This document shows positions 33,401 to 39,756 of a DNA stretch of 40,876 nucleotides, piece by piece (position 1 is the first letter of the stretch; each line of letters opens with the position of its first letter). The notes under the pieces were generated by a model, which worked only from the letters and a program-made list of their open reading frames with translations, was not told the origin of the DNA and did no database searches. This DNA is from JBBRNH01 sp038230415 (lineage in GTDB: Bacteria; Bacteroidota; Bacteroidia; Cytophagales; Spirosomataceae), in assembly GCA_038230415.1 (NCBI GenBank), contig JBBRNH010000046.1, positions 1-40,876 of the forward strand. Reading direction: 5' to 3'. The position numbers were made by a program, and so were the translations under genes.

Positions 33401-34221
33401 ATGAAATCGGGCTGCTCATCAGCGAATACAACCGGATGTTAGTGAAGTTGGAGGAGAACAAACGCGAACTGTCGGTGAGTGAAAAACAGTCGGCGTGGCG
33501 CGAAATGGCGAAGCAGGTGGCCCACGAAATCAAGAACCCGCTTACGCCCATGAAACTGACGCTGCAACACCTTCAGCGGACGCTGCCCACCGGCGCGGGC
33601 GACGACAACCCCAAGCGCACCCAACTCATGCGCCGAACGTTTGACTCGCTTTTGGAGCAGATCGAGAGCCTGAGCGACGTGGCTACGTCTTTTGCCGAGT
33701 TTGCCAAGATGCCCATGCCGCGCAATGAATTATTTGAGATTACGGGCGTACTCAACAAAGCCGCCGATCTCTATGCCGATGATGAGCGTATCCGGCTCGT
33801 GAAGCAGATTGCGCCCGGCCCGGTGATGGTTATCGGCGACCGGCAGTTGCTGGGCCGTATTCTGACCAACCTGATTATCAACGGCATACAGTCGGTACCG
33901 GCGGGCCGCAAACCCGATATTCAGCTTAAACTGTACACCTCGCCCAACGACCTCAACATCGAGATTCACGACAACGGCGTGGGTATCCCCGAAGCGATTC
34001 GGACCAAGGTGTTTCTGCCCAATTTCAGCACCAAGCAGGGCGGTTCCGGGCTGGGGCTTGCCATTGCAAAGCGCGGCATCGAACACGCGGGCGGCAATAT
34101 CTGGTTTGAGACCGAAGAAGGCGTTGGCACCTCGTTTTTTCTGACGCTGCCCCTCGCCAGCAACCCCGCAGCGGGCCATCCCAACAGTGGCGCATTGGCA
34201 CAAAACCTCACCGTTGGCTAA
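30418..34221 (+). CDS. NtrY-like membrane sensor histidine kinase, 1267 aa
   Basis: A very large sensor kinase with a GTG start. Order: TM helix (about 8-28), extracytoplasmic domain (about 30-205), a block of about seven TM helices (about 214-470), a second extracytoplasmic domain (about 475-735), TM helix, a third extracytoplasmic domain (about 790-930), TM helix, and a HAMP-like segment. HisKA is WREMAKQVAHEIKNPLTPMK with His1036, the HEIKNP form of the NtrY/NtrB group. The ATPase has LTNLIINGIQSVP (N box), DNGVGIP (G1), FSTKQGGSGLGLAIAKRGIE (F and G2). No response regulator is adjacent, so its partner lies elsewhere. The last residues (LTVG) enter the inverted repeat at 34211-34291. Confidence 0.93.
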   Translation: MKTIERHIFLMLAGLMLVLAGLTYAFLEREAPGATDEQYAATVQERVRAEMRVSTDELAEVATQLRQVPDFSFKTGSLPTRYPYFIFKNRTLLFWSDYRFVPDYGRIADVTNPRLVDFEPGRYIVSHERILRGADTLDVVSLVNVFRQYKNTNTYLQSGYNPGLFALEPQQLLTTKGPAYQNIYDNTPVFLFSVVPPRIDRFRNRSTPVNTVILATLGMIFLGLYVFREIKRLRRGRHYETGFALLMTYLLFLRGAMLYFGVPFLFVENDLFNPRFYAASALAPSLGDLLLNAGLVLVLAFYLVNYFYRSRLYGWLIRLPVRAGRWPVSVLFVVLSYALFQACFIELNNIYEKSQFTLDITLSISFSGLKIACLLVFICISLIYFLGQHLFASLFLRFHANRRWGLVWLGIGSLLAVGLAGLTGWLGNWLWAVNGLYFSALYLFRFPRVLYTFRYKTSVYLFLAAFTCAIATTVVVYEQEVRKDVLHKKEFAKQLLAENDEFGEFLLGKARESITADADLRRFFLKDTLFVRERIQHRVKNVHLDKYFERYDIDVLSFDRAGQPLDRSPLSGSYAGMQARYQQIRYKTSKPGLYFVNEVGNTVIKQYVSFVNVYRPADSLLLGFVMLDLRLKNEMPKSVYPELLVDKRFSQSPDVQSYSYAIFGSSSTRMQPRMLFGTGSYNYERKMPPALLQDPVLYADGLAANGYKHVALRGQAGGRTVVVSSPEYPFSSVFSNFSFLFLLLVLTVIAAIVFYAIRYGVSRFSLNYSTRIQILLNMAFFLPLLLVIVIILSIISTNYISNQESNYISNTKNIAANFLTYYDEFLQGKRSKDSMEEELKKIARDADTDINLFDTQGRLSTATRPLMYEGGHLSKFINPKAFIHIIEDKENQVLLNESLGEKQYRTAYAGIKAYNGRLLGVLSVPYFYARPDLDRQVMEVIASALSVFTALFLLFLVLSYLASNLLTGPLKLLTQKIRRTNLDKLNEPIQWQSDDEIGLLISEYNRMLVKLEENKRELSVSEKQSAWREMAKQVAHEIKNPLTPMKLTLQHLQRTLPTGAGDDNPKRTQLMRRTFDSLLEQIESLSDVATSFAEFAKMPMPRNELFEITGVLNKAADLYADDERIRLVKQIAPGPVMVIGDRQLLGRILTNLIINGIQSVPAGRKPDIQLKLYTSPNDLNIEIHDNGVGIPEAIRTKVFLPNFSTKQGGSGLGLAIAKRGIEHAGGNIWFETEEGVGTSFFLTLPLASNPAAGHPNSGALAQNLTVG

Positions 34222-34291
34222 AGCCGAACGGCAACCGATGAGAAGTCCCACCGGGACTTTTTACGTGTTGCCGTTCGGCTTTAGCCAACGG
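34211..34291. repeat. Inverted repeat with nested terminator
   Basis: Arms 34211-34235 and 34267-34291 are perfect 25-bp reverse complements (left begins CCGTTGGCTAAAGCCGAACG). Each arm is itself nearly palindromic. Between them AAGTCCCACCGGGACTTTTT (34243-34262) is a classic intrinsic terminator. The left arm covers the last codons and stop TAA (34219-34221) of the NtrY-like kinase. Confidence 0.93.
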
Positions 34292-34306
34292 CACACGACA
34301 GGCACA

Positions 34307-34882
34307 CTACTCCGCGTCAATCTTAACGTGTTTCCAGTTTTCGCCCGACCGAATCCGGTTTAGCTGGGTGTGGGTAATGCCAAACTGCTTGGCAATCATC
34401 TTGAGCCGGTTGTTTTCGTTCTTCAGTAACTTCTTGATAATCATTACCTTGCTTTCCGTCAGCTTGTAGTTTCGGGTGCGTTTGGGCTGCACCCGGTTCA
34501 GCACGTTGGGGTTTTGGCGGTTGTGTTCTACCATCTCGTCTTTGGTAGCCCAGCGCAGGTTCAGGACGTAATTATTGAGTTTGTCATGGTCGAGGTGCAG
34601 CACGAAGGTCTGTTCGGGCCGTTCGCGGGTCACAAAATACTCGGCCACGAGTTTATGCACGTAGCGATTCAGGGTTTTGCCACCCGCCCGAATGTTGAGC
34701 GACTTATAGCCCTGAATGACCGACCCTTTGATGAGGGTTCCTTCTTTTTGCTCACCTTTAGCCGACTGGAAACTACGAATCCGCCCGTAGTTCGAGATGT
34801 CGTACCGGGGTGGATTTTCTACGTCAAACGGGATCGGCACCCATTTTTCATTCCAAAAATATTGGGCTTTTTTCTCACTCAT
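34307..34882 (-). CDS. NUMOD4/HNH endonuclease-like protein
   Basis: A 191-residue protein of free-standing homing-endonuclease type. A NUMOD4-like N terminus (YFWNEKWVPIPFD...YDISNYGRIRSF) leads to an HNH_3 core: VHKLVAEYFV, then HLDHDKLNNYVLNLRWATKDE and H-N-R. The C-terminal part (SKVMIIKKLLKN, MIAKQFGITHTQLNRI) is a helix-turn-helix that would recognise DNA. Such genes often occur in phages and introns, but no intron or phage gene is seen here; it stands alone between the kinase and the CoA-binding protein. Nuclease activity is plausible from the retained HNH residues, but not shown. Confidence 0.82.
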   Translation of the reverse strand: MSEKKAQYFWNEKWVPIPFDVENPPRYDISNYGRIRSFQSAKGEQKEGTLIKGSVIQGYKSLNIRAGGKTLNRYVHKLVAEYFVTRERPEQTFVLHLDHDKLNNYVLNLRWATKDEMVEHNRQNPNVLNRVQPKRTRNYKLTESKVMIIKKLLKNENNRLKMIAKQFGITHTQLNRIRSGENWKHVKIDAE

Positions 34883-34898
34883 CGCGCTACGGAGCTAA

Positions 34899-34932
34899 AA
34901 ACGATGCCAGATTATCAGGGGCAGCATCGTTT
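34899..34932. repeat. Short inverted repeat in divergent gap
   Basis: AAACGATGC (34899-34907) and its exact reverse complement GCATCGTTT (34924-34932) flank a 16-base loop. It lies between the divergent HNH and CoA-binding genes and could be an operator or a small hairpin. Confidence 0.55.
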
Positions 34933-34976
34933 ATTATACAGTCAACAAACGCCACAAAAATTGGTTATCAAAACGT

Positions 34977-35333
34977 ATGAAAACTCTGATTATTGGAGCC
35001 AGCACTAACCCCGACCGTTACGCTCACCGGGCCGCCCTCAAATTGCTGCAACACGGCCACGACATCGAATTATTGGGGTTGCGGGCGGGAACGGTTGCGG
35101 GCCACCCGATCCTGACCGGCGAACCCGATTTAGCTGATATTGACACCGTTACGCTATACGTTGGGCCAGCGCATTCGGGGCAGTACCTCGATTATCTGAA
35201 AAAAATTCGGCCCCGGCGGGTGATCTTCAACCCCGGAGCCGAAAACCCGGCTTTGGCCGCAGACCTGCAAGCCGAGGGTATCGAACCCGTTGAAGCCTGT
35301 ACGCTCGTGATGCTGTCGGTGGGGACGTTTTAA
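34977..35333 (+). CDS. CoA-binding domain protein (YccU-like)
   Basis: A 118-residue Rossmann-fold protein of the CoA_binding_2 family. KTLIIGASTNPDRYAHRAAL is the nucleotide-binding loop; LYVGPAHSGQYLDYL and IFNPGAENPALAADLQAEGI are conserved later segments. E. coli YccU-like proteins bind CoA but have no assigned reaction. It is convergent with fabH, with a 10-bp gap. Confidence 0.9.
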   Translation: MKTLIIGASTNPDRYAHRAALKLLQHGHDIELLGLRAGTVAGHPILTGEPDLADIDTVTLYVGPAHSGQYLDYLKKIRPRRVIFNPGAENPALAADLQAEGIEPVEACTLVMLSVGTF

Positions 35334-35343
35334 CCCCGCCCGC

Positions 35344-36345
35344 CTACCACTTTATCAGGGCCGAGGCCCACGTAAACCCACTGCCGAACGCGGCTAAACA
35401 AACCAGATCGCCGGGCTGCACCTTGCCGCGTTCCCAGGCTTCGGTGAGAGCGATTGGGATAGACGCGGCTGTGGTGTTGCCATACCGCTCGATGTTGTTA
35501 AACACGCGGTCTTCGGGCAGGCCCATCTGTTGCCGGACATACTCCGAAATGCGAATGTTGGCCTGATGCGGCACCAGCAAATTAATATCGGTCGTTTGGT
35601 AGCCGTTAGCGGTCAGACTCTCGTTGATGACTTCGGCAAACCGCACTACGGCGTGTTTGAACACCGCGTTCCCGTTCATCACAACGTGGTGGCCGGTGCC
35701 ATCGAGCATTTCCTGGTTTACAAACCGCCCGGTGCGGCTACTGCCGGGGTCGCGCAGGTACAGGTCTTCGGCATAGCGGCCATCGGCGTGGAGGTGGGTC
35801 GAGAGAATCCGGTGATCGGCGTTATCGGTGGCCTGCACCACAGCCGCGCCCGCGCCATCGCCAAAAATCACGGCCACGCCCCGGCCCTCGGTGGTCTGCG
35901 TCATCAGCGACGATTGGATTTCGGAACCCACCACGAGTGCCGTTTTGTACTGCCCGGTTTTAATAAATTGATCGGCTACCGAGAGCGCGTAAATAAATCC
36001 TGAACACTGCTGCCGCACGTCAATCACGGCGCAACCGGCCAGGCCCAGGTCTCGCTGCATGAGAAATGCCGAACCGGGAAAGTAATAATCGGGCGAGAGC
36101 GTGGCATACACAATCAGCTCAACGTCAGATGGTTGCAAGCCCGCCCGGTTAAGGGCTTGCCGGGCGGCTGCGGCTCCCATGCTGGCGTTGGTGTGGGTGC
36201 CGGGCGTAAAAAACCGCCGTTCTTTAATGCCGGTGCGCTCCTGAATCCAGGCATCATTGGTGTCCATCCGGTCGGCCAGGTCGTTATTGGTCACTACCGT
36301 TTCAGGCACATAAAACCCAAGACCCGTAATTGTTGAGTATGTCAT
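35344..36345 (-). CDS. 3-oxoacyl-ACP synthase III (FabH-like)
   Basis: A 333-residue ketosynthase III. The catalytic triad is present: Cys114 in RQQCSGFIYAL, His260 in LVPHQANIRIS and Asn290 in IERYGNTTAAS. FabH condenses acetyl-CoA with malonyl-ACP to begin fatty acid synthesis. The length and segments such as DAWIQERTGIKERR and FGDGAGAAVV are typical. Because it is not beside plsX or other fab genes, an alternative KASIII role (secondary lipid or polyketide start) cannot be excluded. Confidence 0.9.
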   Translation of the reverse strand: MTYSTITGLGFYVPETVVTNNDLADRMDTNDAWIQERTGIKERRFFTPGTHTNASMGAAAARQALNRAGLQPSDVELIVYATLSPDYYFPGSAFLMQRDLGLAGCAVIDVRQQCSGFIYALSVADQFIKTGQYKTALVVGSEIQSSLMTQTTEGRGVAVIFGDGAGAAVVQATDNADHRILSTHLHADGRYAEDLYLRDPGSSRTGRFVNQEMLDGTGHHVVMNGNAVFKHAVVRFAEVINESLTANGYQTTDINLLVPHQANIRISEYVRQQMGLPEDRVFNNIERYGNTTAASIPIALTEAWERGKVQPGDLVCLAAFGSGFTWASALIKW

Positions 36346-36348
36346 ACC

Positions 36349-36418
36349 GTAGTTTATAGTTGATGAAGTGTGTGGTTCGCGGTTCGTTCGGCTGTAACCA
36401 CGAACTACATACTATGAA
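36349..36418. repeat. Imperfect inverted repeat between fabH and purS
   Basis: A weak dyad: GTTTATAGTT (from about 36353) opposes ACTATGAAC (to about 36419), with GTGGTTCG and AACCAC inside. The pairing is partial. PurS ends within its right side: the codons reading V-H-S-M and the stop (36405-36407) match the word GTTCATAGTATGTAG. Confidence 0.55.
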
Positions 36419-36659
36419 CCAACTCGACTGTGTACTCTTCCATAATCAGGTTGGCCAGGAGTTGGTGGCAGGCGGTATCAACCTGCGTGCGGGCAGTGGC
36501 TTCGTTGTCGGCTTCAACGGTGAGGGTAATGTGTTTGCCAATCCGAACGTCGTGAATCGTATCGAGATCGAGATTATGCAGGCCGAGTTGTACGGCTTTG
36601 CCCTGCGGGTCGAGAATCTCGGCGCGGGTCATGATGTTGATTGCTGCGGTAAATTTCAT
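36405..36659 (-). CDS. purS: Phosphoribosylformylglycinamidine synthase subunit PurS
   Basis: An 84-residue protein with the PurS pattern: MKFTAAINIMTRAEILDPQGKAV, LGLHNLDL...DVRIGKHITL and a C-terminal ANLIMEEYTVEL. PurS bridges PurL and PurQ in the complex that makes formylglycinamidine ribonucleotide amidine in purine synthesis. purL and purQ are not in the window. The last residues (VHSM) are read from a repeat, where other PurS proteins end shortly after the final strand. Confidence 0.88.
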   Translation of the reverse strand: MKFTAAINIMTRAEILDPQGKAVQLGLHNLDLDTIHDVRIGKHITLTVEADNEATARTQVDTACHQLLANLIMEEYTVELVHSM

Positions 36660-36667
36660 AGGGAGAC

Positions 36668-36762
36668 GATAGAACGCGGATGACGCAGACGTTGCCGATT
36701 TACGCTGATTTTAACAAAAAATCTGTGGTCATCCGCAACGTCTGCGTTATCTGCGTTCCATC
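36668..36762. repeat. Intergenic inverted repeat, TTATCTGCGTTC family, copy 2
   Basis: Arms 36668-36699 and 36731-36762 pair at 28 of 32 positions. The right end GTTATCTGCGTTC is identical to copy 1 (23345-23455). The pssA stop TAA (36747-36749) and the codons for its last residues, E-R-R, lie in the right arm in the same reading frame as in the TonB receptor gene. The left arm begins 8 bp upstream of the purS ATG. Confidence 0.92.
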
Positions 36763-37433
36763 TGATTAGTAGCCAACGATAGTAAAACATACAGCCCCAC
36801 CACGATTGGGACGGCTGCGAACTGCAAAAATAGCAGTAGTAATGCCGAAAGTCCCAGAAATACAAACTTTACCCGGTTTTCGCGCCAGCCGAATGTCTTG
36901 AATTTCAGCGCGAACAACGGAATTTCGGCTACCAATAAAAATGACATCAGGGCAATGTAGCCGTAGAGACTGTACGGATTCCGAATCAGCCCGGCGTATT
37001 GCGGCTGAAACGCCAGCATCAACGGAAACGAAGCCACCACGAGCGCGTTGGCCGGGGTTGGCAAACCGATAAACGAATCGGTCTGGCGCGGGTCGGTGTT
37101 GAATTTAGCGAGCCGCAACGCGGAGAAAACAGCGATGGAAAAACTCAAGAACGCCATCGGGTAAGGGCCAAATTCATTCGATTCGAGCAGGTCAAACAGC
37201 ATACAGGCGGGCAGCACGCCAAACGTCACCATGTCGGCCAATGAATCTAATTCTTTGCCGATTGCCGATTGCGCGTTCAGGAGCCGGGCCACAAAACCAT
37301 CGCCAAAATCGAGCAGGGCGGCTAAAAATATCAGATACGCAGCCGCCGACAGATCATGTTCAAACACCCGCACAATGCCCACGCAGCCGCACAGCAGGTG
37401 GCAGCAGGTCATGGCGTTGGGTAGATGTTTCAT
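36747..37433 (-). CDS. pssA: CDP-diacylglycerol-serine O-phosphatidyltransferase
   Basis: A 228-residue inner-membrane enzyme of the CDP-alcohol phosphotransferase family. The full motif DGxxARx8GxxxDxxxD is visible: Asp45-Gly46, Ala49-Arg50, Gly59, Asp63 and Asp67 (DGFVARLLNAQSAIGKELDS then LAD). It makes phosphatidylserine, the precursor of phosphatidylethanolamine. About six to eight helices follow. The start codon abuts the left arm of a repeat (37434), leaving no separate 5' leader before that arm. Its last residues, MERR, come from the repeat at 36668-36762. Confidence 0.92.
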   Translation of the reverse strand: MKHLPNAMTCCHLLCGCVGIVRVFEHDLSAAAYLIFLAALLDFGDGFVARLLNAQSAIGKELDSLADMVTFGVLPACMLFDLLESNEFGPYPMAFLSFSIAVFSALRLAKFNTDPRQTDSFIGLPTPANALVVASFPLMLAFQPQYAGLIRNPYSLYGYIALMSFLLVAEIPLFALKFKTFGWRENRVKFVFLGLSALLLLFLQFAAVPIVVGLYVLLSLATNQMERR

Positions 37434-37505
37434 GAGTGAAGAGTTATGAATGATGCGTTATGAATACTTTTTAAAAGGTTATTCTTCACTCATAACTCTT
37501 CACTC
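37434..37505. repeat. Intergenic inverted repeat, GAGTGAAGAGTTATGA family
   Basis: Left arm GAGTGAAGAGTTATGAATGA (37434-37453) and right arm (37486-37505) pair at 19 of 20 positions. The right arm contains the stop codon and last codons (R-V-K-S-Y-E) of the MBL hydrolase; the left arm touches the pssA ATG. Read on the minus strand, TTAAAAAG in the loop gives no clear U-tract. Confidence 0.92.
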
Positions 37506-38118
37506 TTTTTTCTGCGCCGATGGCGGTTTTCGGGCCATGACCGGGCCAGACCGTGTAGTCGTCGGGCAACGTAAAAAACTGGGTTTTGATGCTGGTAATG
37601 AGTGAGTTATGATCGCAATAGGGGAAATCGGTGCGGCCAACGCCCCCCCGAAACAGCACGTCGCCCCCAATCACGTAGCGTTCGGCGTGGTTCACAAAAG
37701 CCACGTGGCCCGGCGCGTGGCCCGGCACAAACCGAACGTCAAACGTGGTCTCGCCGAGGGTAAAAAGCTGACCTTCTACCAGTTCATTCGTGGCCTCAAA
37801 CGGCTCGTAACCGCCGAAGCCATAAACCGCAGCCCGGTTTGGCGCATCAGCCAATATAACCTGGTCTAAGGGGTGCATCCAGACATCAACGCCGTACCGT
37901 CGTTTGAGAAAAGCGCAGCCAAAAACATGGTCAAGGTGGGCGTGGGTCAGCAACACATGGCGCAGGGTAAGCCCCCGACTGTCAATATCGGCGGCAAGGG
38001 TCTCTTTTTCAGCCTGACTATACGCGCCGGGATCAATCACGACGGCATCGTTGGTGGCATCGTCGGCAATGAGATACGTGTTTTCCTGGAAAGCGTTGAC
38101 GGTGAATACGTTGAGCAT
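37486..38118 (-). CDS. MBL-fold metal-dependent hydrolase (glyoxalase II-like)
   Basis: A 210-residue metallo-beta-lactamase-fold enzyme. The zinc motif is THAHLDH (His59, His61, Asp63, His64). Later ligands are in VPGHAPGHV, GGDVLF and WPGHGPKTAIG. The layout matches YcbL/glyoxalase-II-like hydrolases that cleave thioesters. Related Bacteroidota proteins commonly end in an EK-x-N-P-F-L-like tail after TxIGxEK; here the tail is EKRVKSYE and lies in the inverted repeat at 37434-37505. This suggests that the repeat replaced the native end. Confidence 0.88.
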   Translation of the reverse strand: MLNVFTVNAFQENTYLIADDATNDAVVIDPGAYSQAEKETLAADIDSRGLTLRHVLLTHAHLDHVFGCAFLKRRYGVDVWMHPLDQVILADAPNRAAVYGFGGYEPFEATNELVEGQLFTLGETTFDVRFVPGHAPGHVAFVNHAERYVIGGDVLFRGGVGRTDFPYCDHNSLITSIKTQFFTLPDDYTVWPGHGPKTAIGAEKRVKSYE

Positions 38119-38125
38119 CTGTAAA

Positions 38126-38199
38126 GTAGCGCGGAGTTGTACTCCGCAGTTATGATTTTGGCGTGGGTTTTCTGACTGCGGACTGCAAGTCCGCGTTAC
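38126..38199. repeat. Intergenic inverted repeat, GCGGAGT-hairpin family
   Basis: Arms 38126-38150 and 38175-38199 pair at about 21 of 25 positions. Each arm also folds alone: GCGGAGTTGTACTCCGC and GCGGACTGCAAGTCCGC have perfect 7-bp stems. It shares GTAGCGCGGAGTTG with 2965-2986. Its right arm ends one base before the stop codon of the RsmI-like gene (38200-38202). Confidence 0.88.
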
Positions 38200-38898
38200 T
38201 CACAAAAGTAAAAACACGGTCGGGATTTTGTGCAGGTCGGGCTTGTGATTCTTCCAATCGGCAATGGTTCGGGTCTGTATCAGCGCGTCGGGCGCGGTAA
38301 CGTTAGCGGCAATGCACAGGCGGGTATCGGGGGCGCAGGTTGCCAGCATATCGGCCAGCAGCGGGTTATTCCGGTACGGCGTTTCGATAAATAACTGCGT
38401 TTGCCGCTTTGTTTTTGCTTCATTGTCAAGCTGTTGCAGCCGTTTGATACGGTCGGGGCGGTCAATGGGCAGGTAGCCATGAAACACAAACGACTGCCCG
38501 TTCAGGCCCGATGCCATCAGGGCCAGCAAAATGCTCGACGGCCCCACCAACGGCTCAACCCGGATACCAAGCTGATGCGCGATTTTAACGGCCACCGCGC
38601 CGGGGTCGGCCACGCCGGGGCAACCGGCTTCGCTCATCACACCGGCGTTACGGTTTTGGGCCAGCAAATCGGCAAGTTGCCGGCGCGTGTCGGCTTCGGG
38701 TGTGTTTTTGTCGAGATCATAAAACAGCGTGTCATCAATAATGCGGCTGGTTTTCAGGCTGCTGATAAACCGCCGGGCCGTGCGGACGTTCTCCACAAAA
38801 AATACGTCGGTTGTGGTGATTACGTCGCGGATTACCGGGGGCAGCACCTGTTCGGCAGTGCCATCGGCGAGGTACGTGGGAATGAGAAAGAGGGTCAT
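38200..38898 (-). CDS. RsmI-like SAM-dependent methyltransferase
   Basis: A 232-residue member of the tetrapyrrole-methylase/RsmI fold. FLIPTYLADG, VFFVENVRTARRFI, GVMSEAGCPGVADPGAVAV and VEPLVGPSSILLALMASGLNGQSF are its landmarks. RsmI 2'-O-methylates C1402 of 16S rRNA. It is shorter than RsmI proper (about 280 residues) and lacks the C-terminal extension, so it may be the shorter Bacteroidota relative of unknown target. Its ATG overlaps the stop of the gene upstream by 4 bases, showing coupling. Confidence 0.85.
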   Translation of the reverse strand: MTLFLIPTYLADGTAEQVLPPVIRDVITTTDVFFVENVRTARRFISSLKTSRIIDDTLFYDLDKNTPEADTRRQLADLLAQNRNAGVMSEAGCPGVADPGAVAVKIAHQLGIRVEPLVGPSSILLALMASGLNGQSFVFHGYLPIDRPDRIKRLQQLDNEAKTKRQTQLFIETPYRNNPLLADMLATCAPDTRLCIAANVTAPDALIQTRTIADWKNHKPDLHKIPTVFLLL

Positions 38899-39503
38899 GT
38901 ACGGGCTGATTCGGGTTCAGCATCAACAATGGTTTGCAACGCGCCGAGCAACGCGGGCAGGTCTTCGATATAAAAACGGGTGGTGTCAATGTCTAATGTG
39001 GTGCCGGCATAGTGCAAAAATATCCATTCGTAGCCATCCGTAACCGCGCCATAGACGTAGCCGGTTGGCTGACCGGCGGCTTCGTTAAATTGCCAGGCGG
39101 CATACATTTCGGCTCCGCACTGCCCCAAGCCTTCTTCTAAAGTTCTGTTTTTGGCTTCGACTACGCAAAAAACGGGTGCCGTAACTTCTAACCGTCCGGG
39201 TTCGTGGCTGACAATATAATCGCAGTAGCCGTTTAGTAACTCACTGACATCCAACGAGAACCCCGAAAAAATAGTGATTTTGTCGCGGTTATTGCGGTAC
39301 AGTTCCTGCAAGATCGGCGCAATCAAAAACTCAGATTTAGCTTTTTCGGTCAGTAGCGGAAACGTTTTGTTAGTCGCCAACTGATCGGTAAGCATGGCAG
39401 AGGGTGGAACGTTGGGTAGCCAGCCCGCCGAAAAGTTGACCCGGATATAATTGATGCCGACCCGTTGCCTGAGTTTTGCTAAGGTAAAATCAGAATAAGC
39501 CAT
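38895..39503 (-). CDS. PD-(D/E)XK-like nuclease-fold protein
   Basis: A 202-residue protein with a PD-(D/E)XK-like core: Glu58 (KSEFLIAPIL), Asp95 (GYCDYIVS), the E-x-K of FCVVEAKN (Glu116, Lys118) and Gln128 in GLGQCGAEMYAA. This order (E, D, ExK, QxxxxEM) is that of restriction-enzyme-like domains in HsdR and related proteins. No helicase or other partner domain is present. It is translationally coupled (4-base overlap) to the RsmI-like gene downstream. Target and function are unknown; a defence or DNA-repair role is inference. Confidence 0.65.
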   Translation of the reverse strand: MAYSDFTLAKLRQRVGINYIRVNFSAGWLPNVPPSAMLTDQLATNKTFPLLTEKAKSEFLIAPILQELYRNNRDKITIFSGFSLDVSELLNGYCDYIVSHEPGRLEVTAPVFCVVEAKNRTLEEGLGQCGAEMYAAWQFNEAAGQPTGYVYGAVTDGYEWIFLHYAGTTLDIDTTRFYIEDLPALLGALQTIVDAEPESART

Positions 39504-39529
39504 GATTGATTATTGGGGCGTTTGGTTCT

Positions 39530-39537
39530 CAAAGGTA
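39530..39537 (-). promoter_or_regulatory. -7 promoter box of the PD-(D/E)XK/RsmI-like pair
   Basis: On the minus strand TACCTTTG fits TAnnTTTG exactly, 26 bp upstream of the ATG at 39503. No clear -33 TTTG is seen at the usual distance. Confidence 0.5.
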
Positions 39538-39756
39538 GCCGTTTTACGGCGGGCCGACGTGACTATTGGCGATTGGCTAACCAACGAAACACAAACGCAG
39601 CTATATTGGATTATTTTGTATATAAATGGCTTTTTTGTGTCTAAAAGTGGCCGTTCGCTCAAAAAATAGCAAATAATTGATAGTAGATCAGGGCATCGTG
39701 TAAAAAAACAGTTTAAATTTCGGCGCAATTGCAGGCGTAAAACCAATAAATTCAGC

